The notes under the pieces: model-generated
The model's input: only the letters and a program-made list of their open reading frames with translations
The model's database searches: none
Told to the model about the DNA's origin: nothing
Source of the DNA: Chloroflexota bacterium
GTDB taxonomy: Bacteria; Chloroflexota; Dehalococcoidia; Lucifugimonadales; GCA-002723415
Direction of reading: 5' to 3'
Length of the DNA: 64,000 nucleotides
Assembly: GCA_002723415.1 (NCBI GenBank)
Contig: PBOA01000025.1
Location: forward strand, 1-64,000
Made by a program: the position numbers and the translations under genes
Part shown: one piece after another, positions 51,446-62,504 of the stretch
Layout of the letters: the number at the start of each line of letters is the position of its first letter
How positions within the stretch are numbered: the first letter of the stretch is position 1

Positions 51446-52741
51446 TTAACTATTTTTGAGACTATTTATAGTTAATTCCAAAGCATGAATAGTTTTTTTA
51501 AGATCATCTTCTTCATGAGCTGAAGATATATAGAATTTTGAATTTCCTTTTAAAACCCCATTTTGTAATAATAATTTATTAAAATTAACCATACGAGACT
51601 TATCAGAACTAAGTGTTGATCTATAATCTATTATTTCATTATCGGTAAAATAAATATCAAATAATGCTCCAACTCCAGTAATTTTCGCTGGAATTTTTGA
51701 TATCTCAAATAATTCCTTTAATGATTGCATTATTTTATTTCCTGTTTTAAATATTTTAGTATAAGTATCAGGTTTTTTTAATTCATTCAATGTAGCTAAT
51801 CCAGCTATAGCAGCAATTGGATTACCATTTAAAGTACCAATTTGTGGTACAAAACGATTACCAGGAGATTCTATATAATCAAAATGAGACATCATATCTA
51901 GCCGCCCACACACAGCAGTAAGCGGAAAACCTCCTGAAACTGCTTTACCTACAGTGCATAAATCTGGAGTGACATTATAGTATTCTTGAGCACCGCCATA
52001 AGAAAATCTAAACCCAGTAACAGTTTCATCAAAAATTAAAGGTATCTCATATGATTTAGTAACTTTTCTTAGCTCATCTAAAAAGCCTGGGATAGGAGGA
52101 ATAGATCTTTGAAAAGGTTCAATAATTACGCCAGCTAATTCATCTTTATGTTTTTCGATAATATCTGTAGTTATAGATATATCATTAAAAGGTGCAATTA
52201 ATATTTCAGATTCAATAGATTTAGGTATTCCTGCAGAATCAGCACTAGCTAATGGAAAAGGTTTCAAGTCTGAAGGACTCATACTCATAAGAGCATAATC
52301 ATTCATCCCATGAAAACCTCCTTCGAATTTTAAAATTTTGTCTTTGTTTTTAAATGCTCTAGCAATCCGCATAGCATATAAAGTTGCCTCAGTACCTGTA
52401 GAACAAAACCTCACTGTTTCAGCACATTTAATAGCCTTAACAATTTCCTCAGCAAGTAATATTACTTGCTCATTTCCTGCAAAAAAAGTAAAACCCAAAT
52501 CAAGTTGCTTTTTTATTGCTGAAATCACATTAGGATTTGAATGGCCTATAAGCATTGGACCAGAACCTAAAAGGTAGTCTATATACTCGTTGCCATTAAT
52601 ATCCCATACCTTGCTACCTAAGCCGTTTCTAATAATTGGTTCATAATCCTTTAAATTGCCTAATGAACCTCCTGCTAGGTATTGAGTATATTTTTGTTTC
52701 AGCTGATTACTGTTTAATTTATTTTCATCAAAACTTATCAT
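51446..52741 (-). CDS. Class III aminotransferase (glutamate-1-semialdehyde aminomutase-like)
   Basis: GSKVWDINGNEYIDYLLGSGPMLIGHSNP; LIFDETVTGFRFSYGGAQ; TVGKAVSGGFPLTAVCG. Confidence 0.88.
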   Translation of the reverse strand: MISFDENKLNSNQLKQKYTQYLAGGSLGNLKDYEPIIRNGLGSKVWDINGNEYIDYLLGSGPMLIGHSNPNVISAIKKQLDLGFTFFAGNEQVILLAEEIVKAIKCAETVRFCSTGTEATLYAMRIARAFKNKDKILKFEGGFHGMNDYALMSMSPSDLKPFPLASADSAGIPKSIESEILIAPFNDISITTDIIEKHKDELAGVIIEPFQRSIPPIPGFLDELRKVTKSYEIPLIFDETVTGFRFSYGGAQEYYNVTPDLCTVGKAVSGGFPLTAVCGRLDMMSHFDYIESPGNRFVPQIGTLNGNPIAAIAGLATLNELKKPDTYTKIFKTGNKIMQSLKELFEISKIPAKITGVGALFDIYFTDNEIIDYRSTLSSDKSRMVNFNKLLLQNGVLKGNSKFYISSAHEEDDLKKTIHALELTINSLKNS

Positions 52742-52855
52742 TAAAACTCCAATAATAATTAATCTTTATGAATAGCTAAAAATAGCTAAAATTTATTAGT
52801 TCCTATATAATTAAGTTCAAAATTATAAACTAAGTATAACAAATTTGAGTCACAA

Positions 52856-54358
52856 ATGAACATTAAAATTATATCTAAAAATCAAATTAAAAAGACAGGA
52901 ACTCTCGTAATCCCTTTATTTGAAGACATCCCATTATCAAAATTACCTGAAAATATTTTAGATAAAACAATAAAAAATCATGTCAGCAATATAATAAAGC
53001 AAATCAATGATTACAAATCCATTGGCAAAATTAATATTTCTCCTATAATAAATCACAATAATTATAATAATATTTTAATATTAGGTTTAGGAAATTCTAA
53101 AAAATTATCTATGAATACTTTTAGATCAACTTTTTCTGAAGCTACTAGAAAATTAAGAGATTTATTTTCCAAAAATATATATTTTTTATCTATGGAAAAT
53201 TTATACCAAAATAACTCTCCTATAGAATTTGGTCAAGCAATTGCTGAATCGGTATACTTAGGTTTATACGAATTTAACAAATACAAATCCCAAATAGAAA
53301 AAATAAATATCCAAAATATTTTTATTTTAGAAGAGAATAAAAATAAATATAATGAACTTAAATTGGGTATTAATAAAGGACAAATCATATCAAATTCAGT
53401 TAATTTATGTAGAGATTTAGTAAATGAACCTGCTAATTACATGACCCCAACCCAATTTGCTGAAGAAGCTACTAAAATTGCTATCAATACTGACATATCC
53501 ATAAAAATTCTTGAGGAATCTGATATGAAAAGTCTTGGCATGGGAGCCATATTAGGTGTAGCACAAGGAAGTAAAGAACCTGCAAAATTTATTATTATGA
53601 ATTATGAAGGTGATGCAAATAATAAATCAAATCATATAGGACTTGTTGGAAAGGGAATTACATTTGATAGTGGTGGCATAAGTATAAAGCCTTCAAGAAA
53701 TATGGGAGACATGAAAGGAGATATGGCCGGTGCTGCTGCAGTTATCTCATCAATACAAGCAATAAGCAAACTTAAACTAAAAATCAATGTCACCAGTATA
53801 GCTGTTGCTACAGAAAATATGCCTGGAGGGAATGCTCAAAGACCAGGTGACATAGTTAAAACATTTAGCGGGAAGACAATTGAAATAGATAATACTGATG
53901 CAGAAGGCAGACTGATTTTGGCGGATGCAGTTGCTTATGCAAATTCGATTGGCATTAAAAAAATTATCGATATTGCAACATTGACTGGTGCTATTAGTGT
54001 AGCACTAGGTAATATATGTACTGGAGTATTTGGTAATAATCCAAAATTTATATCAGAATTAATTAAATCAAGTAAAAGTACTGGAGAAAAGTTTTGGGAA
54101 TTACCTATATTTGAAGAATACAGAGAACAATATAAAAGTAATGTTGCTGATTTAAAAAATACTGGAGGAATGTACGCAGGTGCAACTACTGGCGCAATGA
54201 TAATTGGTGAATTTATTGAAAATTCATCTTGGATTCATTTAGATATTGCCGCAACGTCAAAATCTAATACTACCAAAGGTCCTAATATAAAAGGATCTAC
54301 TGGAGTTCCAGTTAGAACAATTATTGAACTGGCTAATAGAATGCAAAAAAAAATATAA
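52856..54358 (+). CDS. pepA: Leucyl aminopeptidase (M17)
   Basis: VGKGITFDSGGISIKPSRNMGDMKGDMAGAA; NTDAEGRLILADA. Confidence 0.96.
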   Translation: MNIKIISKNQIKKTGTLVIPLFEDIPLSKLPENILDKTIKNHVSNIIKQINDYKSIGKINISPIINHNNYNNILILGLGNSKKLSMNTFRSTFSEATRKLRDLFSKNIYFLSMENLYQNNSPIEFGQAIAESVYLGLYEFNKYKSQIEKINIQNIFILEENKNKYNELKLGINKGQIISNSVNLCRDLVNEPANYMTPTQFAEEATKIAINTDISIKILEESDMKSLGMGAILGVAQGSKEPAKFIIMNYEGDANNKSNHIGLVGKGITFDSGGISIKPSRNMGDMKGDMAGAAAVISSIQAISKLKLKINVTSIAVATENMPGGNAQRPGDIVKTFSGKTIEIDNTDAEGRLILADAVAYANSIGIKKIIDIATLTGAISVALGNICTGVFGNNPKFISELIKSSKSTGEKFWELPIFEEYREQYKSNVADLKNTGGMYAGATTGAMIIGEFIENSSWIHLDIAATSKSNTTKGPNIKGSTGVPVRTIIELANRMQKKI

Positions 54359-54407
54359 ACTAAGATAATTGATGATATGATTTACCTATGTTAACATCTA
54401 TTTTATT

Positions 54408-54701
54408 ATGAAAAAAAATAAAGCATGGACATTTATAACTAACCACGGATTAGTATTAAGTTACATTTATAAACATCCTAGTCATACTTGTCGAGAAATA
54501 TCAGATGAGATTGGTATAACTGAAAGAACTGCTCATAATATAATAATCGATCTCGAATCTGCTGGATATATAATTAAGAATAAAGAAGGAAGGAAAAATT
54601 TATATACTATAAAATCAAATCTTCCTTTGAGACATCATACTACAAAAGATAATTTAGTTGATGATTTACTAATTGCTATTAATATTGCTCATAAAAATTA
54701 G
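54408..54701 (+). CDS. Winged helix-turn-helix regulator
   Basis: LSYIYKHPSHTCREISDEIGITERTAHNIIIDLESAGYIIKNKEGRKNLY. Confidence 0.8.
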   Translation: MKKNKAWTFITNHGLVLSYIYKHPSHTCREISDEIGITERTAHNIIIDLESAGYIIKNKEGRKNLYTIKSNLPLRHHTTKDNLVDDLLIAINIAHKN

Positions 54702-54709
54702 TTTCTCTT

Positions 54710-54787
54710 GGTGAGTGTGGCCAAGTAGGTTAAGGCGCCAGGTTGTGGCCCTGGAGATCAAGGGTTCGAATCCCTTCACTCACCCCA
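54710..54787 (+). tRNA. tRNA-His(GTG)
   Basis: G(-1)GTGAGTGTGGCCAAGTAGGTTAAGGCGCCAGGTTGTGGCCCTGG...CACTCACCCCA; anticodon loop TTGTGGC. Confidence 0.96.
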
Positions 54788-54820
54788 TCTATAAAATATA
54801 TTTTTTATTTATATTAACTA

Positions 54821-54893
<73 letters not shown>

Positions 54894-54988
54894 TACCTTA
54901 AGTCAAACCATTATTTGATATTTATAACGCTTAAAACTATACTATAAAAACTTAAAATATCATTTGTTGTAGTAAATTCTTATCTAAA

Positions 54989-55951
54989 ATGAAACTTGTT
55001 AATTTTGGAAAATTAGGTAAAGTAAGTAGATTAAGCCTCGGAGGTGCAGGCCTTGGCCAGGTATGGGGAAAAACTACACGTAAAGAGAGTATTGCTACAT
55101 TAATACAAGCTTTAGATTCTGGAATTAATTTAATTGATATGGCACCTACATATGGAAATAACGAAGCAGAATTAGTTTTAGGTGAAGCGTTATCAGGAAA
55201 AATACCTAAAGGCATAAAAGTTACAACCAAATGCAAAATATCAAATACTGATCCTTTAAAAATTTATGACTTATTAGATAAAAGTATTACAAATAGCTTA
55301 TCAAGAATGAAAATAAATTATGTCGATATATTATTTATGCATAATGGAATAGTTGACGATAATCAAAAAGATAACTATAGTCATTCGTATAAATCAATAT
55401 TTGACAATTATATAGTAGATGCTTTCGAAAAACTTGTTAGTGATGGACGAATTAAAAGTTGGGGTATAACAGGAATTGGAGAACCTAAAACACTGATAAA
55501 AGTTTTGAAAAACGATCCTCAGATTGATTACATTCAAGTAGTTGCAAATATGTTAAATTCTGCTGGTAACCTTCATTATTTTTCTGGACCTTCATATTCA
55601 AGAGAAATAATACAAGAAGCAGTAAAAGCGGGTGTTTATGTATTAGGAATTCGACCAGTGCAAGCTGGAGCATTAACAGATAAAATAGATAGAGACTTAC
55701 CTCTAGACCATCCAGAATCCATAGATTATATAAAAGCTTCTAAAATTAGAGATATTGCTAAAGAATTAGGTGTTTCAACTGCTTCTTTAGCACATCATTA
55801 TGCATTATCTATAAATGGGCCTTCTACTATTGTCCTTGGAGTAAAAAACAGGAAAGAATTAAATGAATGTATTGAAGTAGAACAATTTGGCAATATGCAA
55901 CCAAGTATGATTAAGCGACTAGATAATATTATAGCTACCCTAAATCCATAA
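54989..55951 (+). CDS. Aldo/keto reductase
   Basis: LIDMAPTYGNNEAELVLGEAL; SDGRIKSWGITGIG. Confidence 0.9.
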   Translation: MKLVNFGKLGKVSRLSLGGAGLGQVWGKTTRKESIATLIQALDSGINLIDMAPTYGNNEAELVLGEALSGKIPKGIKVTTKCKISNTDPLKIYDLLDKSITNSLSRMKINYVDILFMHNGIVDDNQKDNYSHSYKSIFDNYIVDAFEKLVSDGRIKSWGITGIGEPKTLIKVLKNDPQIDYIQVVANMLNSAGNLHYFSGPSYSREIIQEAVKAGVYVLGIRPVQAGALTDKIDRDLPLDHPESIDYIKASKIRDIAKELGVSTASLAHHYALSINGPSTIVLGVKNRKELNECIEVEQFGNMQPSMIKRLDNIIATLNP

Positions 55952-55981
55952 TATTAATATTTCATAAATGAGGAGCAAAAA

Positions 55982-57715
55982 ATGTCCAAAATAAAACACC
56001 CATTAGAGGAAAATCAAACAATTAGAATATTAATTAACCAAAAGTGTAAAATGAGAGATGGTGTTGAACTAGCGACTGACGTGTATCTACCTTATAAAAA
56101 AGGTAAATACCCAACAATCATTAACCGAACTCCCTATAATAAAGCTGATTATGAACTTAATGTTGCTCATTTAATTAAATATGCTCAACAAGGTTACGCT
56201 GTAGTTACTCAAGATGTAAGGGGACGTTTTGGATCACCTGGTGAATTATATGCTTTTATAAATGAATATAATGACGGAACTGATTGTATTGAATGGGTAA
56301 CTCAACAGCCTTGGTATAATGGCAAAATTGGAGGGGTGGGAGGATCTTACGTAGCATTAACTCAATGGCAAGCAGCACAGGGTGTTGGTAATAAGTTTTC
56401 AGCATTATTAACTCAGGTTGGATATTCTAATACATACCATAACTGGGTGTATACAGGTGGAGCTTTCCAATTGGCATTTAACCTTTCTTGGGGGCTAGCA
56501 ATTTCTGCTAAAACACACCAAAGAGTATTTATGTATTCCCCACCTGGAATAAACCAAGCTGATTTATTTTATCATCTTCCTATTAAAGACATACCAAATA
56601 AAGCTGGAAGAACAAGTAAACATTGGGACGATTGGATTTCTCACCCATCATATGATAATTATTGGAAAAGTCTTAAACCTATAGATGAAAATTATTCATC
56701 GATAGACACCCCAGTTCTTAATATAGCTGGTTGGTATGATGTGTTTTTACAAGGTAATTTAAATAATTTCATGGGTGTTCAAAAGCATGGGAAAAGTAAA
56801 AAGACAAGAAATTCTCAAAAATTAATTGTTGGTCCATGGATACATAATTACGGAAATTACGGTTCAGAATCAGTGACTATTAATACTGACTTTGGAATAA
56901 ATTCATTAATTGATCTAAAGACAGAAGAAAAAAGATGGTATGACTATTGGTTAAAAGGTATAGACAATGGAATAATGGATGAACCCAAAGTTAAAATTTT
57001 TGTAATGGGTATAAATAAATGGCGTGAAGCTAACACATGGCCTTTACCTAATACAAAATATACTCCTTATTATATACACAGCCAAGGAAATGCTAATTCA
57101 TTATTCGGAGATGGCTTATTAGATACAAAAAAACCACACAAAGAGAAAACAGATAAATATATCTATGATCCAGAACACCCAGTTATTACTTTAGGAGGAA
57201 GCACATGCTGCTCAGAAGATACCGTTGCAGTAAGTTTAGGTCCCAAGGATCAACGTCAAAATGAAGCAAGACCAGATGTGTTAGTTTATTCAACTGAAAT
57301 TCTTAAGGAAAATATAGAAATTACTGGTCCAGTTAAAGCGACAATTTATGCAGCATCCGATGCAAAAGACACTGATTTTACAGTTAAATTAGTTGATGTT
57401 TACCCTGATGGATATGCAATGAATATAGCTCAAGGTATACAAAGAGCTAGATATCGAGAAAGTTGGGATAAACCATCTTTGTTAAAGCCAAATAAAGTAT
57501 ATAGATATGACATAGATTTATGGTCAACCAGTAATTGCTTCCAAAAAGGACATAAAATTAGAATTGAAATATCTAGTAGCAATTTTCCACAATTTGACAG
57601 GAATCCAAATACAGGGAATCAATTTGGCATTGATTCTGAAATGAAAAAAGCTAAACAAACGATATATCATGATGAAAATTTTCCATCTTTCATTTTATTA
57701 CCTGTTATAAATTAA
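55982..57715 (+). CDS. CocE/NonD-family hydrolase
   Basis: MRDGVELATDVYLP; TQDVRGRFGSPGEL; GGVGGSYVALTQW. Confidence 0.92.
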   Translation: MSKIKHPLEENQTIRILINQKCKMRDGVELATDVYLPYKKGKYPTIINRTPYNKADYELNVAHLIKYAQQGYAVVTQDVRGRFGSPGELYAFINEYNDGTDCIEWVTQQPWYNGKIGGVGGSYVALTQWQAAQGVGNKFSALLTQVGYSNTYHNWVYTGGAFQLAFNLSWGLAISAKTHQRVFMYSPPGINQADLFYHLPIKDIPNKAGRTSKHWDDWISHPSYDNYWKSLKPIDENYSSIDTPVLNIAGWYDVFLQGNLNNFMGVQKHGKSKKTRNSQKLIVGPWIHNYGNYGSESVTINTDFGINSLIDLKTEEKRWYDYWLKGIDNGIMDEPKVKIFVMGINKWREANTWPLPNTKYTPYYIHSQGNANSLFGDGLLDTKKPHKEKTDKYIYDPEHPVITLGGSTCCSEDTVAVSLGPKDQRQNEARPDVLVYSTEILKENIEITGPVKATIYAASDAKDTDFTVKLVDVYPDGYAMNIAQGIQRARYRESWDKPSLLKPNKVYRYDIDLWSTSNCFQKGHKIRIEISSSNFPQFDRNPNTGNQFGIDSEMKKAKQTIYHDENFPSFILLPVIN

Positions 57716-57802
57716 ATAATTAATAATATTTAATTTAATAGGTTGACTTATAACAGTTGATTATAGTTATATTATATTTAAAATTCACTGAGGGAGATAT
57801 TT

Positions 57803-57925
57803 ATGGAAAATATATTAACTAGTACAACTCTACCAGAAATAGCTACTCTAATATTGTTAATATTATCGGGTATAATTATTGTAGTAGCGTTAATCAATAA
57901 TCTAATTTACCTAATAAAAAACTAA
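57803..57925 (+). CDS. Small single-TM protein (40 aa), unlisted in ORF track
   Basis: MENILTSTTLPEIATLILLILSGIIIVVALINNLIYLIKN; GGGAGA RBS-like sequence upstream; precedes ggt. Confidence 0.5.
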   Translation: MENILTSTTLPEIATLILLILSGIIIVVALINNLIYLIKN

Positions 57926-59560
57926 ATGAATGAAAAAATATTTAAATCTAGGTCTACAGTTTATTCAACAAATGGAATTGTCTGTTCAACATCTCCCCAA
58001 GCAGCTTCAACTGGCATAAACATATTGTCTTCAGGAGGAAATGCATTTGATGCAGCTATTGCTGTAGCTGCTGTAGAATGCATAACAATTCCTGGAATGT
58101 GCGGATTTGGTGGAGAAGTTTTTTCCATATTTTACAATGCTAAAACTGGTACTACACATGGATTGACTTCTACGGGGGCAGCACCTCAAAAAGCAACCTC
58201 AGAATATTTCATGTCTAAAGGCTTTTCTTCAATGCCTGACATAGGTCCTTTATCGGTATCTCCTCCTGGTGAACTTTCTGCTTACAAATACATTAATGAA
58301 AACCTTGGCACTCTAAAATTAGCTGATTTAATTAGTCCCGCAATAAACTATGCAGAAAAAGGTCATGCTGTAAGCCCTAGAGCTGCAAAAATATTTGAAG
58401 ATTCAAAAGCACGAATTTCACAATTCCCATCTTCTTCCAAAATCTTCTTAAAAGATGATGGGAATGTTTATAAACAAGGTGAATTATTCAAAAATAATGA
58501 CTTAGCTAATACTCTTAAATATATAAAAGATTATGGAATAGATTCATTTTATAAAGGAGAAATAGCTGAAAAAATTGTAAAAGAATTTAAAGCTGCAGGA
58601 GGTATTTTAGATAAAGATTCTCTTATTAATCAAAAAGTAGAAATTTACAAGCCTATAACTACTACATATAGAGATTTTACTATATCTGAAAACAGGCCTC
58701 CATCTCAAGGTATGTTACTTTTAGAAATGTTAAATATAATCGAAGATTTCAACCTGTATTCATATGAACATTTAGACCCAAATGCAATTCATCTAATGAT
58801 AGAAGCAAAAAAAAGAGCATTCGCTGATAGAAACCATTATTTAGCTGACACAAAAATAAAAAATGTACCTTTAGATGTTTTGATTTCAAAAGAATTTGCT
58901 AAAAACAGAAAATCTACTATAAACATTAATAATGCAAGTTCCAATATAGCTCCAGGACCTATAATTTCTGAAGGAAATGATACAAGTTACTTTTGCATAA
59001 TTGATAAAGAGGGAAATGCTGTTTCATTTATTCATAGTTTATACAGTGGTTTTGGATCAGCATTTGTAGCTGAAGGAACAGGTATAGTATTTAATAATAG
59101 ACAACAAGGGTTTAGATTAAATCAACCAAAACACCCAAATAATGTAGAGCCAGGGAAAAGGCCCATGCACACATTAAATGCTTACATTGTATTAAAAGAT
59201 AATAAGCCAATTATTATTTCTGGCACACCTGGTGCAGACTTTCAACCTCAAGGGAATTTACAAATTATCACATCACTCATAGATTATAACTTAGATCCTC
59301 AACTAGCAATTGATGCTCCTAGATGGTATAGCACTCCAGGAAGCCATCCAACAGAAATACATAATGCTTATACAGTGCAAGTAGAACCATCAATGCCTAA
59401 ATATGTTACCGACATTCTTTCAAATAAAGGACATTCAATTACATGGGGACAAGAAGGAATAAGTCATGGAATAGTACAACTAATATGCGTAGACCAAAAG
59501 ACTGGTATTTTTTCAGGAGCTTCTGACCCAAGGGGCGATGGATATGCTGCAGCGTTATAA
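57926..59560 (+). CDS. ggt: Gamma-glutamyltransferase family
   Basis: GGNAFDAAIAVAAVECITIPGMCGFGGE; NDTSYFCIIDKEGNAVSFIHSLYSGFGS. Confidence 0.93.
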   Translation: MNEKIFKSRSTVYSTNGIVCSTSPQAASTGINILSSGGNAFDAAIAVAAVECITIPGMCGFGGEVFSIFYNAKTGTTHGLTSTGAAPQKATSEYFMSKGFSSMPDIGPLSVSPPGELSAYKYINENLGTLKLADLISPAINYAEKGHAVSPRAAKIFEDSKARISQFPSSSKIFLKDDGNVYKQGELFKNNDLANTLKYIKDYGIDSFYKGEIAEKIVKEFKAAGGILDKDSLINQKVEIYKPITTTYRDFTISENRPPSQGMLLLEMLNIIEDFNLYSYEHLDPNAIHLMIEAKKRAFADRNHYLADTKIKNVPLDVLISKEFAKNRKSTININNASSNIAPGPIISEGNDTSYFCIIDKEGNAVSFIHSLYSGFGSAFVAEGTGIVFNNRQQGFRLNQPKHPNNVEPGKRPMHTLNAYIVLKDNKPIIISGTPGADFQPQGNLQIITSLIDYNLDPQLAIDAPRWYSTPGSHPTEIHNAYTVQVEPSMPKYVTDILSNKGHSITWGQEGISHGIVQLICVDQKTGIFSGASDPRGDGYAAAL

Positions 59561-59564
59561 TATT

Positions 59565-60737
59565 TTAATTTTTCAAATTAACCTTATAACTTATAGGAAT
59601 TACAGAAAGACATATAACAAAAATTAAATAAATAGTAACTTGAATATTAAATATGTCTGAAATTATTCCGAAAATCAGAGGAGATATAGAACCCATTCCT
59701 TCAGTGGCAGTATAATATATACCAAAATATTTGCCTCTTTGCTTAATGTCAGTTACACGAGCAACAGAACCATAAAAAACAGATGAAGTACCGTTCAAAC
59801 CAATCCCTAGAAAAAATACTAAGAATATTGCAATTTTATAATCAATAAATAATATTGCTAATAATGAAAATGAAGTTAATATTTTTGTAATTACAATAAC
59901 ATTAATTGGGGGGAAATAATCGCTTAACTTACCAGAAAACACTTTACCCAATGCCCCTCCCATATAAATAATAATAAAAATTGAAGTAGTATTTTTCAAA
60001 TCCATACCTTGTGAAATAAGTAAAAATGGAATAAAAGTTAAAACAGTATTTCTAACTACAGAATCAAGTGATCCTGCAAGCATTAGCTTAATAAAGTTAA
60101 ATAGCGAATTTTCTCCTTGCATTTGAGGTGGTTGAGTATTGTTTTTATCCACATTTATTTGATTCTTATGAATAAATATCAATCTATGAATAGGTAATAA
60201 AGTTAAAATTATTAAAGACACCCCAAATAGACCTACTGACAATAAGCAAGTTTGCCATCCCCATCTAAGAATAATAATACTCACAACAATTGGTGCAATA
60301 ATTTTTCCTATATCTCCAGAGAAATTTAAAATTCCAATTGAAGTATATTGCTTATTTTTATTAAAAATACTAGAAACTAGCCTTGAAGCAACGGGATGCT
60401 GAAATCCTCCTCCAAAACCAGTGACAAGAGATAATACTAGTAATAAATAATAAGTAGATGTAATGCTAATTCCGATAAGTCCAATACCCACCCACAAATT
60501 CCCAATAGATAAAATCCAAAACTCACTCATGTAATCAGCTATTAAACCTGCAGGGAATTGTAACATTGATGATGCACCCATTACTGCTGTTTTAATCAAT
60601 CCAATTTGAGAATATTTTAGTTCTAAATCTTCGGCTATAAAAGGAAGTAAAGGATAAAATATAGCTAAATATAAGTCATTCAATACATGAGTTATAGATG
60701 CATAAATTAATATTTTCTTTGGAAAATCTAATTTCAT
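59565..60737 (-). CDS. MFS transporter
   Basis: Multiple TM segments; MFS layout. Confidence 0.88.
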   Translation of the reverse strand: MKLDFPKKILIYASITHVLNDLYLAIFYPLLPFIAEDLELKYSQIGLIKTAVMGASSMLQFPAGLIADYMSEFWILSIGNLWVGIGLIGISITSTYYLLLVLSLVTGFGGGFQHPVASRLVSSIFNKNKQYTSIGILNFSGDIGKIIAPIVVSIIILRWGWQTCLLSVGLFGVSLIILTLLPIHRLIFIHKNQINVDKNNTQPPQMQGENSLFNFIKLMLAGSLDSVVRNTVLTFIPFLLISQGMDLKNTTSIFIIIYMGGALGKVFSGKLSDYFPPINVIVITKILTSFSLLAILFIDYKIAIFLVFFLGIGLNGTSSVFYGSVARVTDIKQRGKYFGIYYTATEGMGSISPLIFGIISDIFNIQVTIYLIFVICLSVIPISYKVNLKN

Positions 60738-60853
60738 TTAAATTTATTAATTGAATATTTATAAATTATTGATTAATAACTTCACATAATAATGTGATTT
60801 TTGATAATATACAACTAATTAAAACAATGATTCTTTTAATAAAGGATTAAATC

Positions 60854-61339
60854 ATGCCATCATTCGATATAGTATCAAAAACAGATTTAAATGAAGTTGA
60901 CAATGCAATAAATATGGTTAATAGGACTATCCAAACTAGATTTGATTTTAAAGGTTCGAATTCTAGTATAGAACGTTCTAATGAGAACCTTACTCTATTA
61001 GCAAATGACGAAATGCAAATAAAGCAATTAATTCAATTACTTGAAGAAAATTTATCTAAAAGAAAAATTGACAAACGAGCATTAGAATACCATGCACCTG
61101 AGAATGCATCTGGAGGGGCAATTAGACAAAACGCTAATATAAAACAAGGAATAGATCAAGAAATTGCTAAAAAGATATCTAAATACATTAAGTCAAATAA
61201 ATTAAAAGTTCAAATATCCATCCAAGGAAATGAGCTCAGAGTTACAGGTAAAAAACGAGATGATTTACAAACTGTTATAGAATTAGTAAAAAAAATGGAT
61301 ATAGAAATCCCTTTACAGTACATAAACTTTAGAGAATAA
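60854..61339 (+). CDS. yajQ: YajQ-family nucleotide-binding protein
   Basis: MPSFDIVSKTDLNEVDNAINMVNRTIQTRFDFKGS. Confidence 0.95.
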   Translation: MPSFDIVSKTDLNEVDNAINMVNRTIQTRFDFKGSNSSIERSNENLTLLANDEMQIKQLIQLLEENLSKRKIDKRALEYHAPENASGGAIRQNANIKQGIDQEIAKKISKYIKSNKLKVQISIQGNELRVTGKKRDDLQTVIELVKKMDIEIPLQYINFRE

Positions 61340-61372
61340 AAATACATGTAATGATAATTAATAGGAGAATTT

Positions 61373-62497
61373 ATGCATTCAGAATTCCTTAGTAATGAAG
61401 AAATAGTACAAAAAGCCAAGAAAAATCTTGTCCAAGGGGCATGGGATTACTTAGCAGGAGGATCCGAATCAGAGACTACTATGCGTAGGAATAGACTTGC
61501 ATTTGATAAAATTGCATTTCGACCAAGAGTACTAATTAATGTATCTAAAATTGATACCCAAACTACAATATTAAATGAAAAATTACGTATTCCAATTTTA
61601 TTAGCTCCTATTGGATCTTTACAGACTTTCACACAAAAAGGTGGAGCTGCAGCCAGTAAAAGTGCATCTGACTTTGGAATAGTTCATGTTGTAAGTTCTG
61701 TAACAGAACCAAGTTTAGAAGAAATTGCTGCAGTTAGTAATAGCCCTAAAATCTACCAATTATATATTCATGGTGATTGGGGTTGGACTAAAGAAATGAT
61801 ACAAAGGGCTAAATCTGCGGGGTACAAAGCTTTATGTATAACTGTAGATACTGCAAGTTATAGCAGAAGAGAAAGACCAATGCTCAATGATTATATACCT
61901 TTTTCACAACAAACATCTGAGGCTTCAAAATCAGAGGTTAATCAATTTGGACAAATTGATGGAGATCTGAAAGCATTTAGCATGGCTTCAGTAACCTGGG
62001 ATACTATCGATAAAATAAAAAAAGAATGGGGAAAGCCATTATTATTAAAAGGTATTGCTACTAAAGAAGATGCAAAAATTGCACTAGAACATGAAATAGA
62101 ATGTATTTGGGTTTCAAATCATGGGGGAAGGCAATTAGACCATGGTCAAGGCACTATGGAAATGCTACCCGAAATTGTTGACACAGTAGCAGGAGAAGCT
62201 GAAATCATTGTTGATGGAGGTGTTCTAAGAGGAAGTGACATAGTAAAAGCTATAGGAATGGGAGCAAATGCTGTAGCCATTGGTAAAATGCAAGGTTGGG
62301 GATTAGCAGCAGGAGGATCAAAAGCATTAACTAGATCATTAGAAATTTTAGAAGAAGAAATGGTAATAGCTATGGGACTATTAGGCACCCCAAGTATAAA
62401 AGATATAACACCTAACCATTTGTGCTCTTCAGATCCTGTAGTTCACGCGCATGAAATGAGTGCATGGACAAATATGCCAGGCGGAAGAATATTCTAA
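61373..62497 (+). CDS. FMN-dependent alpha-hydroxy-acid oxidase (LldD/GOX family)
   Basis: WDYLAGGSESETTMRRNRLAFDKIAFRPRVL; VSNHGGRQLDHG. Confidence 0.93.
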   Translation: MHSEFLSNEEIVQKAKKNLVQGAWDYLAGGSESETTMRRNRLAFDKIAFRPRVLINVSKIDTQTTILNEKLRIPILLAPIGSLQTFTQKGGAAASKSASDFGIVHVVSSVTEPSLEEIAAVSNSPKIYQLYIHGDWGWTKEMIQRAKSAGYKALCITVDTASYSRRERPMLNDYIPFSQQTSEASKSEVNQFGQIDGDLKAFSMASVTWDTIDKIKKEWGKPLLLKGIATKEDAKIALEHEIECIWVSNHGGRQLDHGQGTMEMLPEIVDTVAGEAEIIVDGGVLRGSDIVKAIGMGANAVAIGKMQGWGLAAGGSKALTRSLEILEEEMVIAMGLLGTPSIKDITPNHLCSSDPVVHAHEMSAWTNMPGGRIF

Positions 62498-62504
62498 TTT
62501 AAAT

